Assembly (NCBI GenBank): GCA_027682585.1
Contig: JAQCZH010000001.1
Coordinates: 186,001-250,000 of the forward strand
Direction of reading: 5' to 3'
Source: Lachnospiraceae bacterium AF51-6-b8A
GTDB lineage: Bacteria; Bacillota; Clostridia; Lachnospirales; Lachnospiraceae
Length of the DNA: 64,000 nucleotides
Positions 48,857 through 57,712 of the stretch are shown here, piece after piece. The position numbers were made by a program, and so were the translations under genes. Position 1 is the stretch's first letter, and every line of letters starts with the position of its first letter. The notes under the pieces are model-generated. The model did no database searches and had not been told where the DNA came from. It saw only the letters and a program-made list of their open reading frames with translations.

Positions 48857-49339
48857 ATGGCTATTCGAGAAATTCGCAGGGATGGCGACCCCATATTAAA
48901 GAAAGTTTGCAGGCCGGTCGCCAAACTGTCTGGCCGACAGAGAGAACTGATCGACGACATGTTGGACACCATGTATGAAGCCAACGGAGTAGGGCTGGCC
49001 GCCCCTCAGGTGGGGGTGCTGCGCCGCATCGTCGTCATTGATGTGGGAGAGGGGCCTCTGGTGATGATCAATCCTGAGATCACAGAGAAGGACGGGCAGC
49101 AGACCGGTGAGGAGGGCTGTTTGTCCATCCCCGGCAAGGCTGCGATAGTCACCCGCCCGGAGCATGTGATTGCCAGGGCATTTGATCGGGATATGAAGGA
49201 GTTCACTGTCGAGGGGACCGGTCTTCTGGCCAGAGCCGTCTGTCATGAACTGGATCATCTGGATGGGCATATGTATACGGAGATCGCCGAGAGTCCTCTG
49301 ATGGACGTCAAATATGAGGAGGAAGAGGAGATCGAATGA
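48857..49339 (+). CDS. def: Peptide deformylase
   Basis: The 160-residue metalloenzyme removes formyl from N-terminal methionine. All three family motifs are present: GVGLAAPQVG, EEGCLSIPG and VCHELDHLDG (Cys plus two His bind Fe2+). The C-terminal acidic tail DVKYEEEEEIE is short. AGGAGAGG precedes the ATG. The stop overlaps fmt by 4 bases, the standard def-fmt coupling. Confidence 0.97.
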   Translation: MAIREIRRDGDPILKKVCRPVAKLSGRQRELIDDMLDTMYEANGVGLAAPQVGVLRRIVVIDVGEGPLVMINPEITEKDGQQTGEEGCLSIPGKAAIVTRPEHVIARAFDRDMKEFTVEGTGLLARAVCHELDHLDGHMYTEIAESPLMDVKYEEEEEIE

Positions 49340-50358
49340 AGATCATCTTTATGGGAACGCCGGACTTCGCAGAGCAGATCTTAGATGCGCTCGTTGCTGC
49401 CGGACATGAGATTGTCCTGGCAGTGACCCAGCCGGATAAGCCGCGGGGAAGGAAGAAAATTCTGACTTCGCCCGAGGTGAAACGGTATGCGGCAGAGCAT
49501 GGGATCGAGGTACTGCAGCCTGTGAGCATCCGTCAGCCAGAGGCCGTCGCGAAGCTGGCGCAATATCCGGCGGACGTGGCGGTTGTGGCTGCTTTTGGTC
49601 AGATCCTGCCCAAAGAGGTACTAAAGATGCCGCGGCTTGGCTGTGTTAATGTTCACGCATCCATCCTTCCCAAGTATCGGGGGGCGGCGCCGATTCAGTG
49701 GGCAGTCTTGAATGGGGATGAGACGACCGGAGTGACCACCATGCAGATGGGGGTGGGGCTGGATGACGGAGATATTCTGGAACAGGAGGAGATCTCCCTG
49801 GATCCTCACGAGACGGGGGCGTCTCTTTTTGACCGCCTGGCTGCAGTCGGCCGGGGGTTGATTGTCAGAACCCTGGAGGATCTGGACGCAGGGCGAATTC
49901 AGGCCAGGCCACAGGATCCAAGCCAGGCCAGTCATGTCGGCATGATCCGAAAGGATATGGGACGTTTGGACTTCTCCCGTCCTGCTGAGGAATTGGAGCG
50001 CGTGGTTCGCGGTTTGAATTCCTGGCCATCGGCATTTACATCTTATCAGGGGACGACGCTTAAGATCTGGCGGGCAGGTGTCCTTAGGGATGAGTGCCAA
50101 GTGGCGGAGGATCCACGCGACGCACAGGATCGAAGCGGCCCGGATGCTGCGCGCGTGCCAAAAGCGATCAGTACAGTCGGTTCTTCAGCTGTCTGTCCAG
50201 GAAGGATTTTCGCAGTGACGAATGATGCGATTTACGTCAAATGCGGGAGGGGACTCCTGCGGATTGAGGAGATTCAGAAGGCGGGCAAAAAGAATATGTC
50301 TGCGGCGGATTTCCTTCGCGGCCATAAGATAAGAGCCGGTGAAAGTCTGGGTCTTTAA
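49336..50358 (+). CDS. fmt: Methionyl-tRNA formyltransferase
   Basis: The 340-residue enzyme formylates initiator Met-tRNA with 10-formyl-THF. It has IIFMGTPDFAEQILDALV, the catalytic Asn/His region VNVHASILPKYRGAAPIQW and the Asp in MGVGLDDGDILEQEEI. The C-terminal tRNA-binding barrel contains an insertion of about 25-30 residues (VAEDPRDAQDRSGPDAARVP) compared with the usual 312-residue length. Confidence 0.96.
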   Translation: MKIIFMGTPDFAEQILDALVAAGHEIVLAVTQPDKPRGRKKILTSPEVKRYAAEHGIEVLQPVSIRQPEAVAKLAQYPADVAVVAAFGQILPKEVLKMPRLGCVNVHASILPKYRGAAPIQWAVLNGDETTGVTTMQMGVGLDDGDILEQEEISLDPHETGASLFDRLAAVGRGLIVRTLEDLDAGRIQARPQDPSQASHVGMIRKDMGRLDFSRPAEELERVVRGLNSWPSAFTSYQGTTLKIWRAGVLRDECQVAEDPRDAQDRSGPDAARVPKAISTVGSSAVCPGRIFAVTNDAIYVKCGRGLLRIEEIQKAGKKNMSAADFLRGHKIRAGESLGL

Positions 50359-50417
50359 GCGATCATAGTCAGTCGGATATTCTGAGGGTAAGCAGAGGAG
50401 CAGAGAGCATTTCCTAT

Positions 50418-51821
50418 ATGAATGAGAGAGCGATTGTACTTCAGATACTGTCTGCGGTTCTGGAGGAGGGAGCCTATTCCCACCTCCTGCTGCAGGCAGT
50501 TCTTGATAAATATGCTTATTTGGACAGACGTCAGAGAGCCTTTATCAGCCGACTCTCGGAGGGAGTCATTGAGCGAAGAATCAGTCTGGATTATATCTTA
50601 GATCATTATTCCAGGACACCGGTTCAAAAGATGAAGCCCATGATCCGCAACAGTCTGCGCATGGGTCTCTATCAGATCCTCTATATGGACGCAGTACCTG
50701 ATTCTGCGGCCTGCAATGAGTCGGTCAAATTGATTGCTAAGCGATACCGGCCGCTTAAGGGCTTTGTTAACGGTCTTCTTCGCAATATTGTCCGCCATCG
50801 GCAGGAGGCCCTGGATCTTCTGGAAAGTGCACCGCCTGGCATCCGCTATTCTATGCCGAGCTGGCTGTTTGCACAATGGAGTGAGCGATTTGGCCGGGAG
50901 CGCTGCGAGGATATATGCAAGAGTTTTCTTGCGCCAAAGAGAACCTGCATCCGGGTCAATGTCGCCAGAATCTCTGTTGGGGATCTGATCGAAAGGCTTG
51001 AGGATGAAGGGGTGACTGTGGAGAGAGCCAGAGAATTGAACTACGCTCTTTATATCAGCGGTTACGACTCCCTGCAGAGCCTGCTGGCATATCAGGAAGG
51101 CCTCTTTTACATACAGGATATCTCCTCTATGCTGGTGGCGGAACGGGCTCCTGTTCGAAGGGGAAGCAGAGTTCTGGATGTCTGTGCAGCCCCCGGGGGA
51201 AAGAGTCTGCATATCGCTGAAATGCTGGCCCGCATGGACCGGTCTGCAGAACTTCTGAATCCACAGATGAATACTCTGTCCTCTGCGGCTGATGAAGACA
51301 GAGCCTGCGGACAAAAAATGGGCAATTCCAAGAGCAGGGGCCGGGGAGTGAGCGGTTCCAGAGGGATGGTTCTGGCCCGCGATCTGACAGAAGGCAAGGT
51401 GGCGCGGATCCGCGAGAATATTGCCCGTTCCCGGATGGACAATATCTTTGCCCAGGTTTTTGACGCGAGAACAGATGACGACGTCAGCCATGAGGCTTAT
51501 GATATTGTGCTGGCCGACCTGCCCTGTTCCGGTCTTGGCGTTATTGGGAAAAAACCTGAGATCCGATATCGCCTGCGGCCCGAAGATCTGACCTCTCTGG
51601 CTGGTATGCAGAGGCAGATTCTGGCTGTGGTCAAAAACTATGTGAAGGCGCAGGGAAGCCTGGTCTACTCCACCTGTACTATATCCAGACAGGAAAATGA
51701 GGAGAATGTGGAACACTTCTTAGCGGAGAATGCGGACTTTCATTTGATTTCTCAGGAGCAGATCCTGCCGGAACCCTCAGGGGGGGACGGATTTTTCATT
51801 GCCGTTTTCAGCCGAAACTGA
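50418..51821 (+). CDS. rsmB: 16S rRNA m5C967 methyltransferase RsmB
   Basis: The 467-residue protein has an N-terminal NusB-like RNA-binding domain (residues about 1-140, AIVLQILSAVLEEGAYSHLL) and a C-terminal SAM domain with VLDVCAAPGGKSLHIAEML, VLADLPCSGLGVIGKKPEI and STCTISRQENEENVEHFL, giving the two catalytic cysteines. Between SAM motifs I and II is a polar insertion of about 45 residues (SKSRGRGVSGSRGMVLARDL and preceding). It follows fmt by 60 bases in the usual order. Confidence 0.94.
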   Translation: MNERAIVLQILSAVLEEGAYSHLLLQAVLDKYAYLDRRQRAFISRLSEGVIERRISLDYILDHYSRTPVQKMKPMIRNSLRMGLYQILYMDAVPDSAACNESVKLIAKRYRPLKGFVNGLLRNIVRHRQEALDLLESAPPGIRYSMPSWLFAQWSERFGRERCEDICKSFLAPKRTCIRVNVARISVGDLIERLEDEGVTVERARELNYALYISGYDSLQSLLAYQEGLFYIQDISSMLVAERAPVRRGSRVLDVCAAPGGKSLHIAEMLARMDRSAELLNPQMNTLSSAADEDRACGQKMGNSKSRGRGVSGSRGMVLARDLTEGKVARIRENIARSRMDNIFAQVFDARTDDDVSHEAYDIVLADLPCSGLGVIGKKPEIRYRLRPEDLTSLAGMQRQILAVVKNYVKAQGSLVYSTCTISRQENEENVEHFLAENADFHLISQEQILPEPSGGDGFFIAVFSRN

Positions 51822-51983
51822 TTTTGCGGGTTCCGGCAGATACAAGGGAGTCAGCGGCAACTTTCACGCTCGTGCTGTTCTTAGGGGATGTCCGGGCAGG
51901 TTTCCCGCAGGAGAGCGGACTTCTTGCAGGGGATATGAAGAGGCTGAAAAAGAGCGGCATAGCTCTGATAAGAGAGGGGATCC

Positions 51984-53024
51984 ATGTCGAAGATTGACAT
52001 TAAGTCCATGAATCTGAAAGAATTAACGGCATACGTCGAGGCGCTGGGAGAGAAGAAATTTCGGGCCGGGCAGCTCTACGAGTGGATCCACAGGAAACAG
52101 GCGGCTGACTGGGAGGAAATGACCAATCTCTCCAGGGAACTGCGAGGACGCCTGTCCCGGGAGGCTGATCTGACGATTCTTTGCCAGATTGACCGCCAGG
52201 TCTCCAGACTGGACGGTACCCGTAAGTACCTGTTTGCTTTAGCTGACGGCAACATGGTGGAGAGCGTACTTATGCCTTATCATCATGGCAATGCCGTATG
52301 CATTTCCTCACAGGTGGGCTGTAAGATGGGCTGCAGATTCTGCGCTTCTGCCATTGATGGCTGGCTCAGAAATCTGACTCCCGCGGAAATGCTGGATCAG
52401 ATCTATCGGATTCAGAGGGACACGGGAGAGCGGGTCTCCAATCTGGTGATTATGGGGACTGGGGAGCCGATGGACAATTTTGACAATGTTGTCAGGTTCA
52501 TAGACCTGGTCTCTGATACAAATGGTCTCAATATCAGTCAGCGCAGCATCACAGTCTCCACCTGCGGAATTGTCCCTCGTATCAGGGAACTGGCGGACCG
52601 AAAACTGTCAATTACCCTGGCGGTTTCTCTGCATGCTTCTTCGCAGGAAACCAGAAGGCAGCTTATGCCAATTGCTGAGCGCTATGGTCTGGACGAGGTC
52701 CTGGATGCCTGCAGATACTACTTTGCCAGGACAGGACGGCGGCTGACCTTCGAGTACTCTCTTGTGGCAGGAGTCAATGATTCTGTGGAGGATGCGGTCC
52801 GGTTGGCCAGGCTTTTGGGAGACATTCACTGTCATGTCAATCTGATCCCGGTCAATCCCATCAGAGAGCGCAATTTCCATCAGTCTGAGAGGAGGGCCAT
52901 CATGTCCTTTCGGACACAGCTTGAAAAATATGGCGTAAATGTTACTATTAGGAGAGAAATGGGCAGGGATATTGATGGGGCCTGTGGACAGCTTCGCCGC
53001 CGAAAAATGCGTGAGGCCGACTAG
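51984..53024 (+). CDS. rlmN: 23S rRNA/tRNA adenine-C2 methyltransferase RlmN
   Basis: The 346-residue radical SAM enzyme methylates A2503 of 23S rRNA and some tRNAs. The cluster motif is CKMGCRFCAS, SAM binding is shown by VIMGTGEPMDNFDNVVRFI, and the catalytic C-terminal cysteine lies in IDGACGQLRRR. The N-terminal accessory domain (LTAYVEALGEKKFRAGQLYE) is complete. GAGAGGGGA precedes the ATG. The upstream gap of 162 bases shows no obvious element. Confidence 0.96.
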   Translation: MSKIDIKSMNLKELTAYVEALGEKKFRAGQLYEWIHRKQAADWEEMTNLSRELRGRLSREADLTILCQIDRQVSRLDGTRKYLFALADGNMVESVLMPYHHGNAVCISSQVGCKMGCRFCASAIDGWLRNLTPAEMLDQIYRIQRDTGERVSNLVIMGTGEPMDNFDNVVRFIDLVSDTNGLNISQRSITVSTCGIVPRIRELADRKLSITLAVSLHASSQETRRQLMPIAERYGLDEVLDACRYYFARTGRRLTFEYSLVAGVNDSVEDAVRLARLLGDIHCHVNLIPVNPIRERNFHQSERRAIMSFRTQLEKYGVNVTIRREMGRDIDGACGQLRRRKMREAD

Positions 53025-53082
53025 CCGCCCAATATCCTTTTTTACTCATGAAAACAGAGTGCCCACGGAGGGTGTATTTTAT

Positions 53083-53129
53083 TCATGACAATCAAATATG
53101 CGCAGAGCCTGTATTTGATTGTCATATGA
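53083..53129. repeat. Dispersed hairpin repeat, copy 3 (reverse orientation)
   Basis: ATGACAATCAAATA and TATTTGATTGTCAT form perfect 14-base arms around GCGCAGAGCCTG or so. Read on the opposite strand, it matches copy 1 at 463 in its core (CTCTGCGC) and in the ATTGTCATGA end, at about 28 of 32 positions. It lies between rlmN and prpC. Confidence 0.65.
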
Positions 53130-53146
53130 CGCAGTAAGGATGCAAT

Positions 53147-53890
53147 ATGTTATTTGCTTCAAAAACCGACGTCGGTCAGGTCAGGAGTAGCAATCAGGAC
53201 TATGTTTTTGCGACTTCAGAGCCTGTCGGCCCCCTGTCTAATCTCTTCCTGATCGCGGATGGGATGGGCGGACACAAGGCGGGAGAATATGCTTCTTCCA
53301 AGGCAGTTCTTCATGCCGTCAGCACCATAGAGACATCCGCGCTCAAAGAGCCGGTTGCTGTCTTAAATCAGGCCATTAGCGACGCCAACAGCGTTATCTA
53401 TGAGATGGCTGCCTCAGATGAGAGCAAGCGGGGGATGGGGACTACCTTCGTTGCGGCGACTATCTGTGGCCAGCATCTGTATGTGGCGAATGTGGGAGAC
53501 TCCCGTCTCTATCTGATTGATCACAGCGGTCTGTGTCAGGTGACCCGTGATCACTCTCTGGTGGAAGAGATGCGACGCAATGGCGAGATGACGAGGGATG
53601 AGGCCATGCACAATCCCAATAAGAACATTATTACCCGGGCTGTCGGAGTGGAAACGGAGGTTCATCCCGATTATTTTGACCTTTTTTTGCAGCCCCAGGA
53701 GCAAATACTCATGTGTACCGATGGTCTGACCAATATGGTGCCTGACGAGGAAATCCTGCGAATTGTGAACACAGAGCCTGAACCTGAGATGAGGGCTGAA
53801 CGTCTGATTGAGCTGGCGAATTTCAATGGGGGGAAGGACAATATCTCTGTGATTGTCATCGATCCCCTGGTTGACCCGGAGAGGATGTAA
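53147..53890 (+). CDS. prpC: PP2C-type Ser/Thr protein phosphatase (PrpC/Stp)
   Basis: The 247-residue phosphatase has the PP2C metal motifs VRSNQDYVF, FLIADGMGGHKAGEYAS, MGTTFVAATI, VANVGDSRLYLI, LMCTDGLTNMV and GGKDNISVIVI. It dephosphorylates targets of the kinase encoded immediately downstream and the kinase itself. The two genes are 3 bases apart, the standard pairing in Firmicutes. Confidence 0.96.
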   Translation: MLFASKTDVGQVRSSNQDYVFATSEPVGPLSNLFLIADGMGGHKAGEYASSKAVLHAVSTIETSALKEPVAVLNQAISDANSVIYEMAASDESKRGMGTTFVAATICGQHLYVANVGDSRLYLIDHSGLCQVTRDHSLVEEMRRNGEMTRDEAMHNPNKNIITRAVGVETEVHPDYFDLFLQPQEQILMCTDGLTNMVPDEEILRIVNTEPEPEMRAERLIELANFNGGKDNISVIVIDPLVDPERM

Positions 53891-53893
53891 TCT

Positions 53894-55879
53894 ATGTTAG
53901 AGAATGGAACATTTCTTGCGAATCGGTATGAGATCATCGCCAACATCGGGACAGGCGGTATGTCAGATGTCTACAAGGCCAAGGACCATCTTCTTGGCAG
54001 AGACGTAGGCGTCAAGGTTCTGAAAGAGGACTTTTCCCATGATATGACCTTCGTCACCAAATTTCGTCAGGAGGCACAATCCGCGGCGGGCTTAGAACAT
54101 CCGAACATTGTCAACATCTATGACGTCGGTTCAGAGAACGGCCTTTATTATATTGTTATGGAGGTTGTCGAGGGCGTGACGCTCAAGACTTATATTGAGA
54201 AGAAGGGACGACTCAACTACAAGGAGGTTATTTCCATTGCCATTCAGGTGGCACGGGGAATTGAGGCCGCTCATAACAAGGGGATTATTCACAGAGATAT
54301 CAAGCCTCAGAATATCATGATCTCCAAAGACGGTAAGGTTAAAGTCACAGACTTCGGCATCGCTAAGGCGGTCTCTTCCAACACCGTGCATGCGGATATG
54401 ATGGGGTCGGTTCACTACACCTCGCCGGAACAGGCCAGAAATGGGTATGTGACTTATCGGTCTGATATCTATTCCCTTGGAATTGTGATGTATGAGATGG
54501 CCACCGGGCGGGTGCCTTTTGATGGAGATTCCACAGTTGCTGTGGCTTTGCAGCATCTGCAGTCTGAGATGCCCAAGGCATCCGCCATTGCGGAAGATCT
54601 GCCCATCAGTGTCGAGCACATCATTGAAAAGGCGACCATGAAGAGTCCTGACCGCCGTTATCAGAATATGGAGGAACTGCTCTTAGATCTCCGCAAGGCT
54701 TTGGTGACACCTAATGAGGATTTTATCAATATTGTTCCCTTAGTTGATGATGACAAGACCAAGGTCATCACCGAGGATGAATTAAATGAGATCAAGAAGG
54801 AGGCCGGCGCCTACGAGGAAGACGATGACAAAGAAGTCTGTCTCAATGAGCAGGAGGATGAGAATTTGCCTGTCAAGCCTGCAGATGAGACGGCGGCTGC
54901 CTCAGGCGATAAGAAAAAGAGAAGAAATATTGAGAAGATCATTACCATCGGCGGTGTGATAGCAGCCATTATCATTGTGATTATCATGGTCTATGTTTTT
55001 GGTTCTCTCTTTGGCTGGTTTAAGGGCTCTGGCACCAATACAGAGCAGACCAGTCAGATCCGCCTTCCGGATGTGACCGGCAAGAGTGAGGAAGATGCCA
55101 AGTCTACCCTGACCAATATGGGGCTGAAGGTGGTTACCGTAAGCGCGACATCCGATAATTATGACAAGGGAATGGTATCCGAGCAGAATCCCACAGCCGG
55201 CAAGAAGGTGGATAAGGATTCCACGGTGACCCTGACCATTTCCACCGGTTCTGACAAGATTAAGGTACCCGATGTGACGGGGCAGACGGAGGATGCCGCG
55301 ACCAAGACTCTGAAAGGTGCCGGGCTGACAGTTAACGTTCAATACCAGTATTCTTCTTCGGCAGCCAAAGGGGTTGTCATCAGCACGGATCCTGCGGCGG
55401 GAAGCAAGCTGGCCAAAAACAGCCAGGTGACCTTGCTTGTCAGTCAGGGAACGAAAGCAGTTCAGGTACCAAGCCTGACCGGCAAGACGAAAGATGAGGC
55501 GAGCAGCGCCCTATCTTCGGTTAAGCTAACTCTTGGGAATGTGACATCCAGCTACAGTGACAGTGTGGAAGCGGGCAAGGTAATTTCCCAGAGTCCCAGC
55601 GCCGGGCAGTATATCGATCCGGGAACAGCGGTGAATATCGTGATCTCCAAGGGCAAGGAAACGGCTGCTTACCGATTCTCTCAGTCTGTCACTAACAGCA
55701 CGACGAGTGATGTTACCTATGTCTTAAAGGACACGGCAGGAAAGACTCTGCGGAGTTGGAAGGTCGGAGCCGGTAAGACGGAGACTCTCTCCGTAGAGAA
55801 TATTCAGACGGCGAGCGGAACTCTCTCCTGGTCCGGCGGGTCAAGCGGTTCTACGGCGGTTTCTTTCGTCAAGCAGTAA
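53894..55879 (+). CDS. prkC: PASTA-domain Ser/Thr protein kinase PrkC
   Basis: The 661-residue membrane kinase senses muropeptides/lipid II in the family. The kinase domain (about 10-275) has GTGGMSDVYKAKD, HRDIKPQNIM and VTDFGIAKAV. A linker, one membrane helix (about 348-370, GGVIAAIIIVIIMVYVFG) and three extracellular PASTA repeats (about 386-452, 453-520, 521-588) follow. After them is an extra domain of about 70 residues (AAYRFSQSVTNSTTSDVTYV) not seen in minimal PrkC. A strong terminator follows. Confidence 0.96.
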   Translation: MLENGTFLANRYEIIANIGTGGMSDVYKAKDHLLGRDVGVKVLKEDFSHDMTFVTKFRQEAQSAAGLEHPNIVNIYDVGSENGLYYIVMEVVEGVTLKTYIEKKGRLNYKEVISIAIQVARGIEAAHNKGIIHRDIKPQNIMISKDGKVKVTDFGIAKAVSSNTVHADMMGSVHYTSPEQARNGYVTYRSDIYSLGIVMYEMATGRVPFDGDSTVAVALQHLQSEMPKASAIAEDLPISVEHIIEKATMKSPDRRYQNMEELLLDLRKALVTPNEDFINIVPLVDDDKTKVITEDELNEIKKEAGAYEEDDDKEVCLNEQEDENLPVKPADETAAASGDKKKRRNIEKIITIGGVIAAIIIVIIMVYVFGSLFGWFKGSGTNTEQTSQIRLPDVTGKSEEDAKSTLTNMGLKVVTVSATSDNYDKGMVSEQNPTAGKKVDKDSTVTLTISTGSDKIKVPDVTGQTEDAATKTLKGAGLTVNVQYQYSSSAAKGVVISTDPAAGSKLAKNSQVTLLVSQGTKAVQVPSLTGKTKDEASSALSSVKLTLGNVTSSYSDSVEAGKVISQSPSAGQYIDPGTAVNIVISKGKETAAYRFSQSVTNSTTSDVTYVLKDTAGKTLRSWKVGAGKTETLSVENIQTASGTLSWSGGSSGSTAVSFVKQ

Positions 55880-55885
55880 GATTCA

Positions 55886-55911
55886 GACGCCCGGTTTCCC
55901 GGGCGTCTTTT
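55886..55911 (+). terminator. Rho-independent terminator after prkC
   Basis: GACGCCCGG-TTTC-CCGGGCGTC followed by TTTTG. The 9-base perfect stem and T-run make a convincing terminator, although rsgA starts only 23 bases later, so partial read-through is likely. Confidence 0.85.
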
Positions 55912-55933
55912 GCCATGTCAGCGGAGAAAGCGG

Positions 55934-57004
55934 ATGAAAGGGAAGATTATCAAGGGAATCGCCGGCTTCTACTATGTCTATGCCAGGGGAAGAGGAATCT
56001 ATGAGTGCAAGGCCAGGGGGGCCTTTCGCAAGAAGAAGATCAAGCCCATGGCAGGAGATGTCGTGGAGATTGAGATCACGGATCCGGCAGAGGCTGAGGG
56101 GAATATCGTGTCAATTGCTGAGCGCAGGAGTCTTTTGATCAGGCCGGCGGTAGCCAATGTAGATCAGGCTCTGGTGATTTTCGCGGCTTGCAGGCCGATG
56201 CCGAACTTCAATCTCCTGGATCGCTTTCTGGTTATGATGGAACAGGCACAAATCCCGACGACGATACTGTTCAATAAAGTGGATCTGATCGATACGGCAG
56301 AGAGAGAGAGAATCAGAGCGATTTATGCGGCCAGCGGGTACCCCGTCCACTTCATGTCTGCCAAAGAGAATCTGGGGGTAGATGAAATCCGGTGTCGGCT
56401 GTCCGGCAAGATAACAACGGTGGCAGGTCCTTCCGGTGTTGGCAAGTCCTCTCTGATTAACCGCCTGCAGTCTGCTGCCCGCATGCAGACTGGCGGTATC
56501 TCTGCTAAGCTGGGCAGGGGACGCCACACGACCCGCCACAGTGAACTGATTCCCCTGGGAGAAGAGAGTCCTGTAGTGATGGCAGATGTCCTGAACTTCA
56601 GAAAGAGAGAAAAAACAGCCTCCTCTGACAGGGGAGCGGAATCTGCCTGCCGATTTCTGGTGAACAGGCATTTCATTGAGGATGAGGCCAGAGTTCTGGA
56701 AGAGGATTCTCTGGAGGCGATTTACAGGGAAATTCGGAGCAAGTACCAGGGGGCCAGGGGCTTTATTGTGGATACTCCCGGCTTTTCCAGTCTCTATGTG
56801 CCGGATTTTAAGAAAGAGGATCTGGCCTTCTTCTTCCCTGAGTTTCTGCCCTATATGAATGCGTGCAGGTTCCAGCCCTGTACCCACACGCATGAACCCC
56901 AGTGCGCTGTGCAGAAAGCCCTTGATGCCGGGGAAATTTCCCGCAGTCGGTATGACTCCTATCTGCAGATGTACAGGGAGTTGTCCGAGCGAAGAAGATA
57001 TTAA
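55934..57004 (+). CDS. rsgA: Ribosome small-subunit GTPase RsgA
   Basis: RsgA checks late 30S assembly. The 356-residue protein has an N-terminal OB domain (KGKIIKGIAGFYYVY), a circularly permuted GTPase with NKVDLID (G4) before GPSGVGKSSLIN (G1) and DTPGFSSL (G3), and a C-terminal zinc knuckle (CRFQPCTHTHEPQCAV). An insertion of about 40 residues (residues about 210-245, KREKTASSDRGAESACRFLV) lies after the GRHTTRHSELIPL switch region. The ATG at 55934 is chosen; a TTG 24 bases upstream is in the terminator. Confidence 0.95.
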   Translation: MKGKIIKGIAGFYYVYARGRGIYECKARGAFRKKKIKPMAGDVVEIEITDPAEAEGNIVSIAERRSLLIRPAVANVDQALVIFAACRPMPNFNLLDRFLVMMEQAQIPTTILFNKVDLIDTAERERIRAIYAASGYPVHFMSAKENLGVDEIRCRLSGKITTVAGPSGVGKSSLINRLQSAARMQTGGISAKLGRGRHTTRHSELIPLGEESPVVMADVLNFRKREKTASSDRGAESACRFLVNRHFIEDEARVLEEDSLEAIYREIRSKYQGARGFIVDTPGFSSLYVPDFKKEDLAFFFPEFLPYMNACRFQPCTHTHEPQCAVQKALDAGEISRSRYDSYLQMYRELSERRRY

Positions 57005-57051
57005 AAAGTTCAGAGTACAGGGCAGAGATCTGCCCTTGAGAGGAGTTCATC

Positions 57052-57702
57052 TTGAATTGTCTGTCCCCTTCCATCTTATCTGCGGATTACGGCCACCTGG
57101 CTGATGATATCGCTCTGGTTGATGAAGCCGGAGCCCAGTATATCCATATCGATGTCATGGATGGTACATTTGTCCCGAACATCACCATCGGGGCTCCTGT
57201 GGTCAGGTCAATCCGCAATTATACGGATAAGATTCTGGATGTCCATATGATGGTGGAAGAGCCCGCGCGTTTTATCCCCGATATGGCAGCGGCCGGCGCT
57301 GATATTCTTACCGTACATGCTGAGGCGACAAGGCATTTGGATCGAACCATTGCAGTGATCAAAGAGCAGAAGGTTATGGCCGGTCTGGCTCTGAATCCGG
57401 CTACGCCTCTTGATGTCCTGGAGTATATTCTGCCCCAGCTGGATATGGTTTTGCTCATGAGCGTCAATCCTGGTTTCGGCGGGCAGAAATTCATTTCATA
57501 CACGATCGACAAGGTGCAGCAGCTGCGTCAGATGATGACCAGGCAGGGACTGGATATTGATATCGAAGTGGACGGCGGCATCCATCTGGACAATGTTAGA
57601 GATATCCTGGATGCCGGCGCCAATATCATTGTGGCAGGTTCTGCGGTCTATCACGGTGACGCCGCTGACAATGTACAAAAGTTCTTAGAGATTATGGGGT
57701 AA
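57052..57702 (+). CDS. rpe: Ribulose-phosphate 3-epimerase
   Basis: The 216-residue TIM-barrel enzyme interconverts ribulose-5- and xylulose-5-phosphate. Key motifs are LSPSILSADYGHLADDI, YIHIDVMDGTFVPNIT, VHMMVEEPARFI, MSVNPGFGGQKF and EVDGGIHLDNV, giving the metal-binding His/Asp set. Translation starts at a TTG (57052) with AGGAG 6-7 bases upstream; no ATG suits. It follows rsgA by 47 bases. Confidence 0.96.
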   Translation: MNCLSPSILSADYGHLADDIALVDEAGAQYIHIDVMDGTFVPNITIGAPVVRSIRNYTDKILDVHMMVEEPARFIPDMAAAGADILTVHAEATRHLDRTIAVIKEQKVMAGLALNPATPLDVLEYILPQLDMVLLMSVNPGFGGQKFISYTIDKVQQLRQMMTRQGLDIDIEVDGGIHLDNVRDILDAGANIIVAGSAVYHGDAADNVQKFLEIMG

Positions 57703-57712
57703 CTATCTTCGT

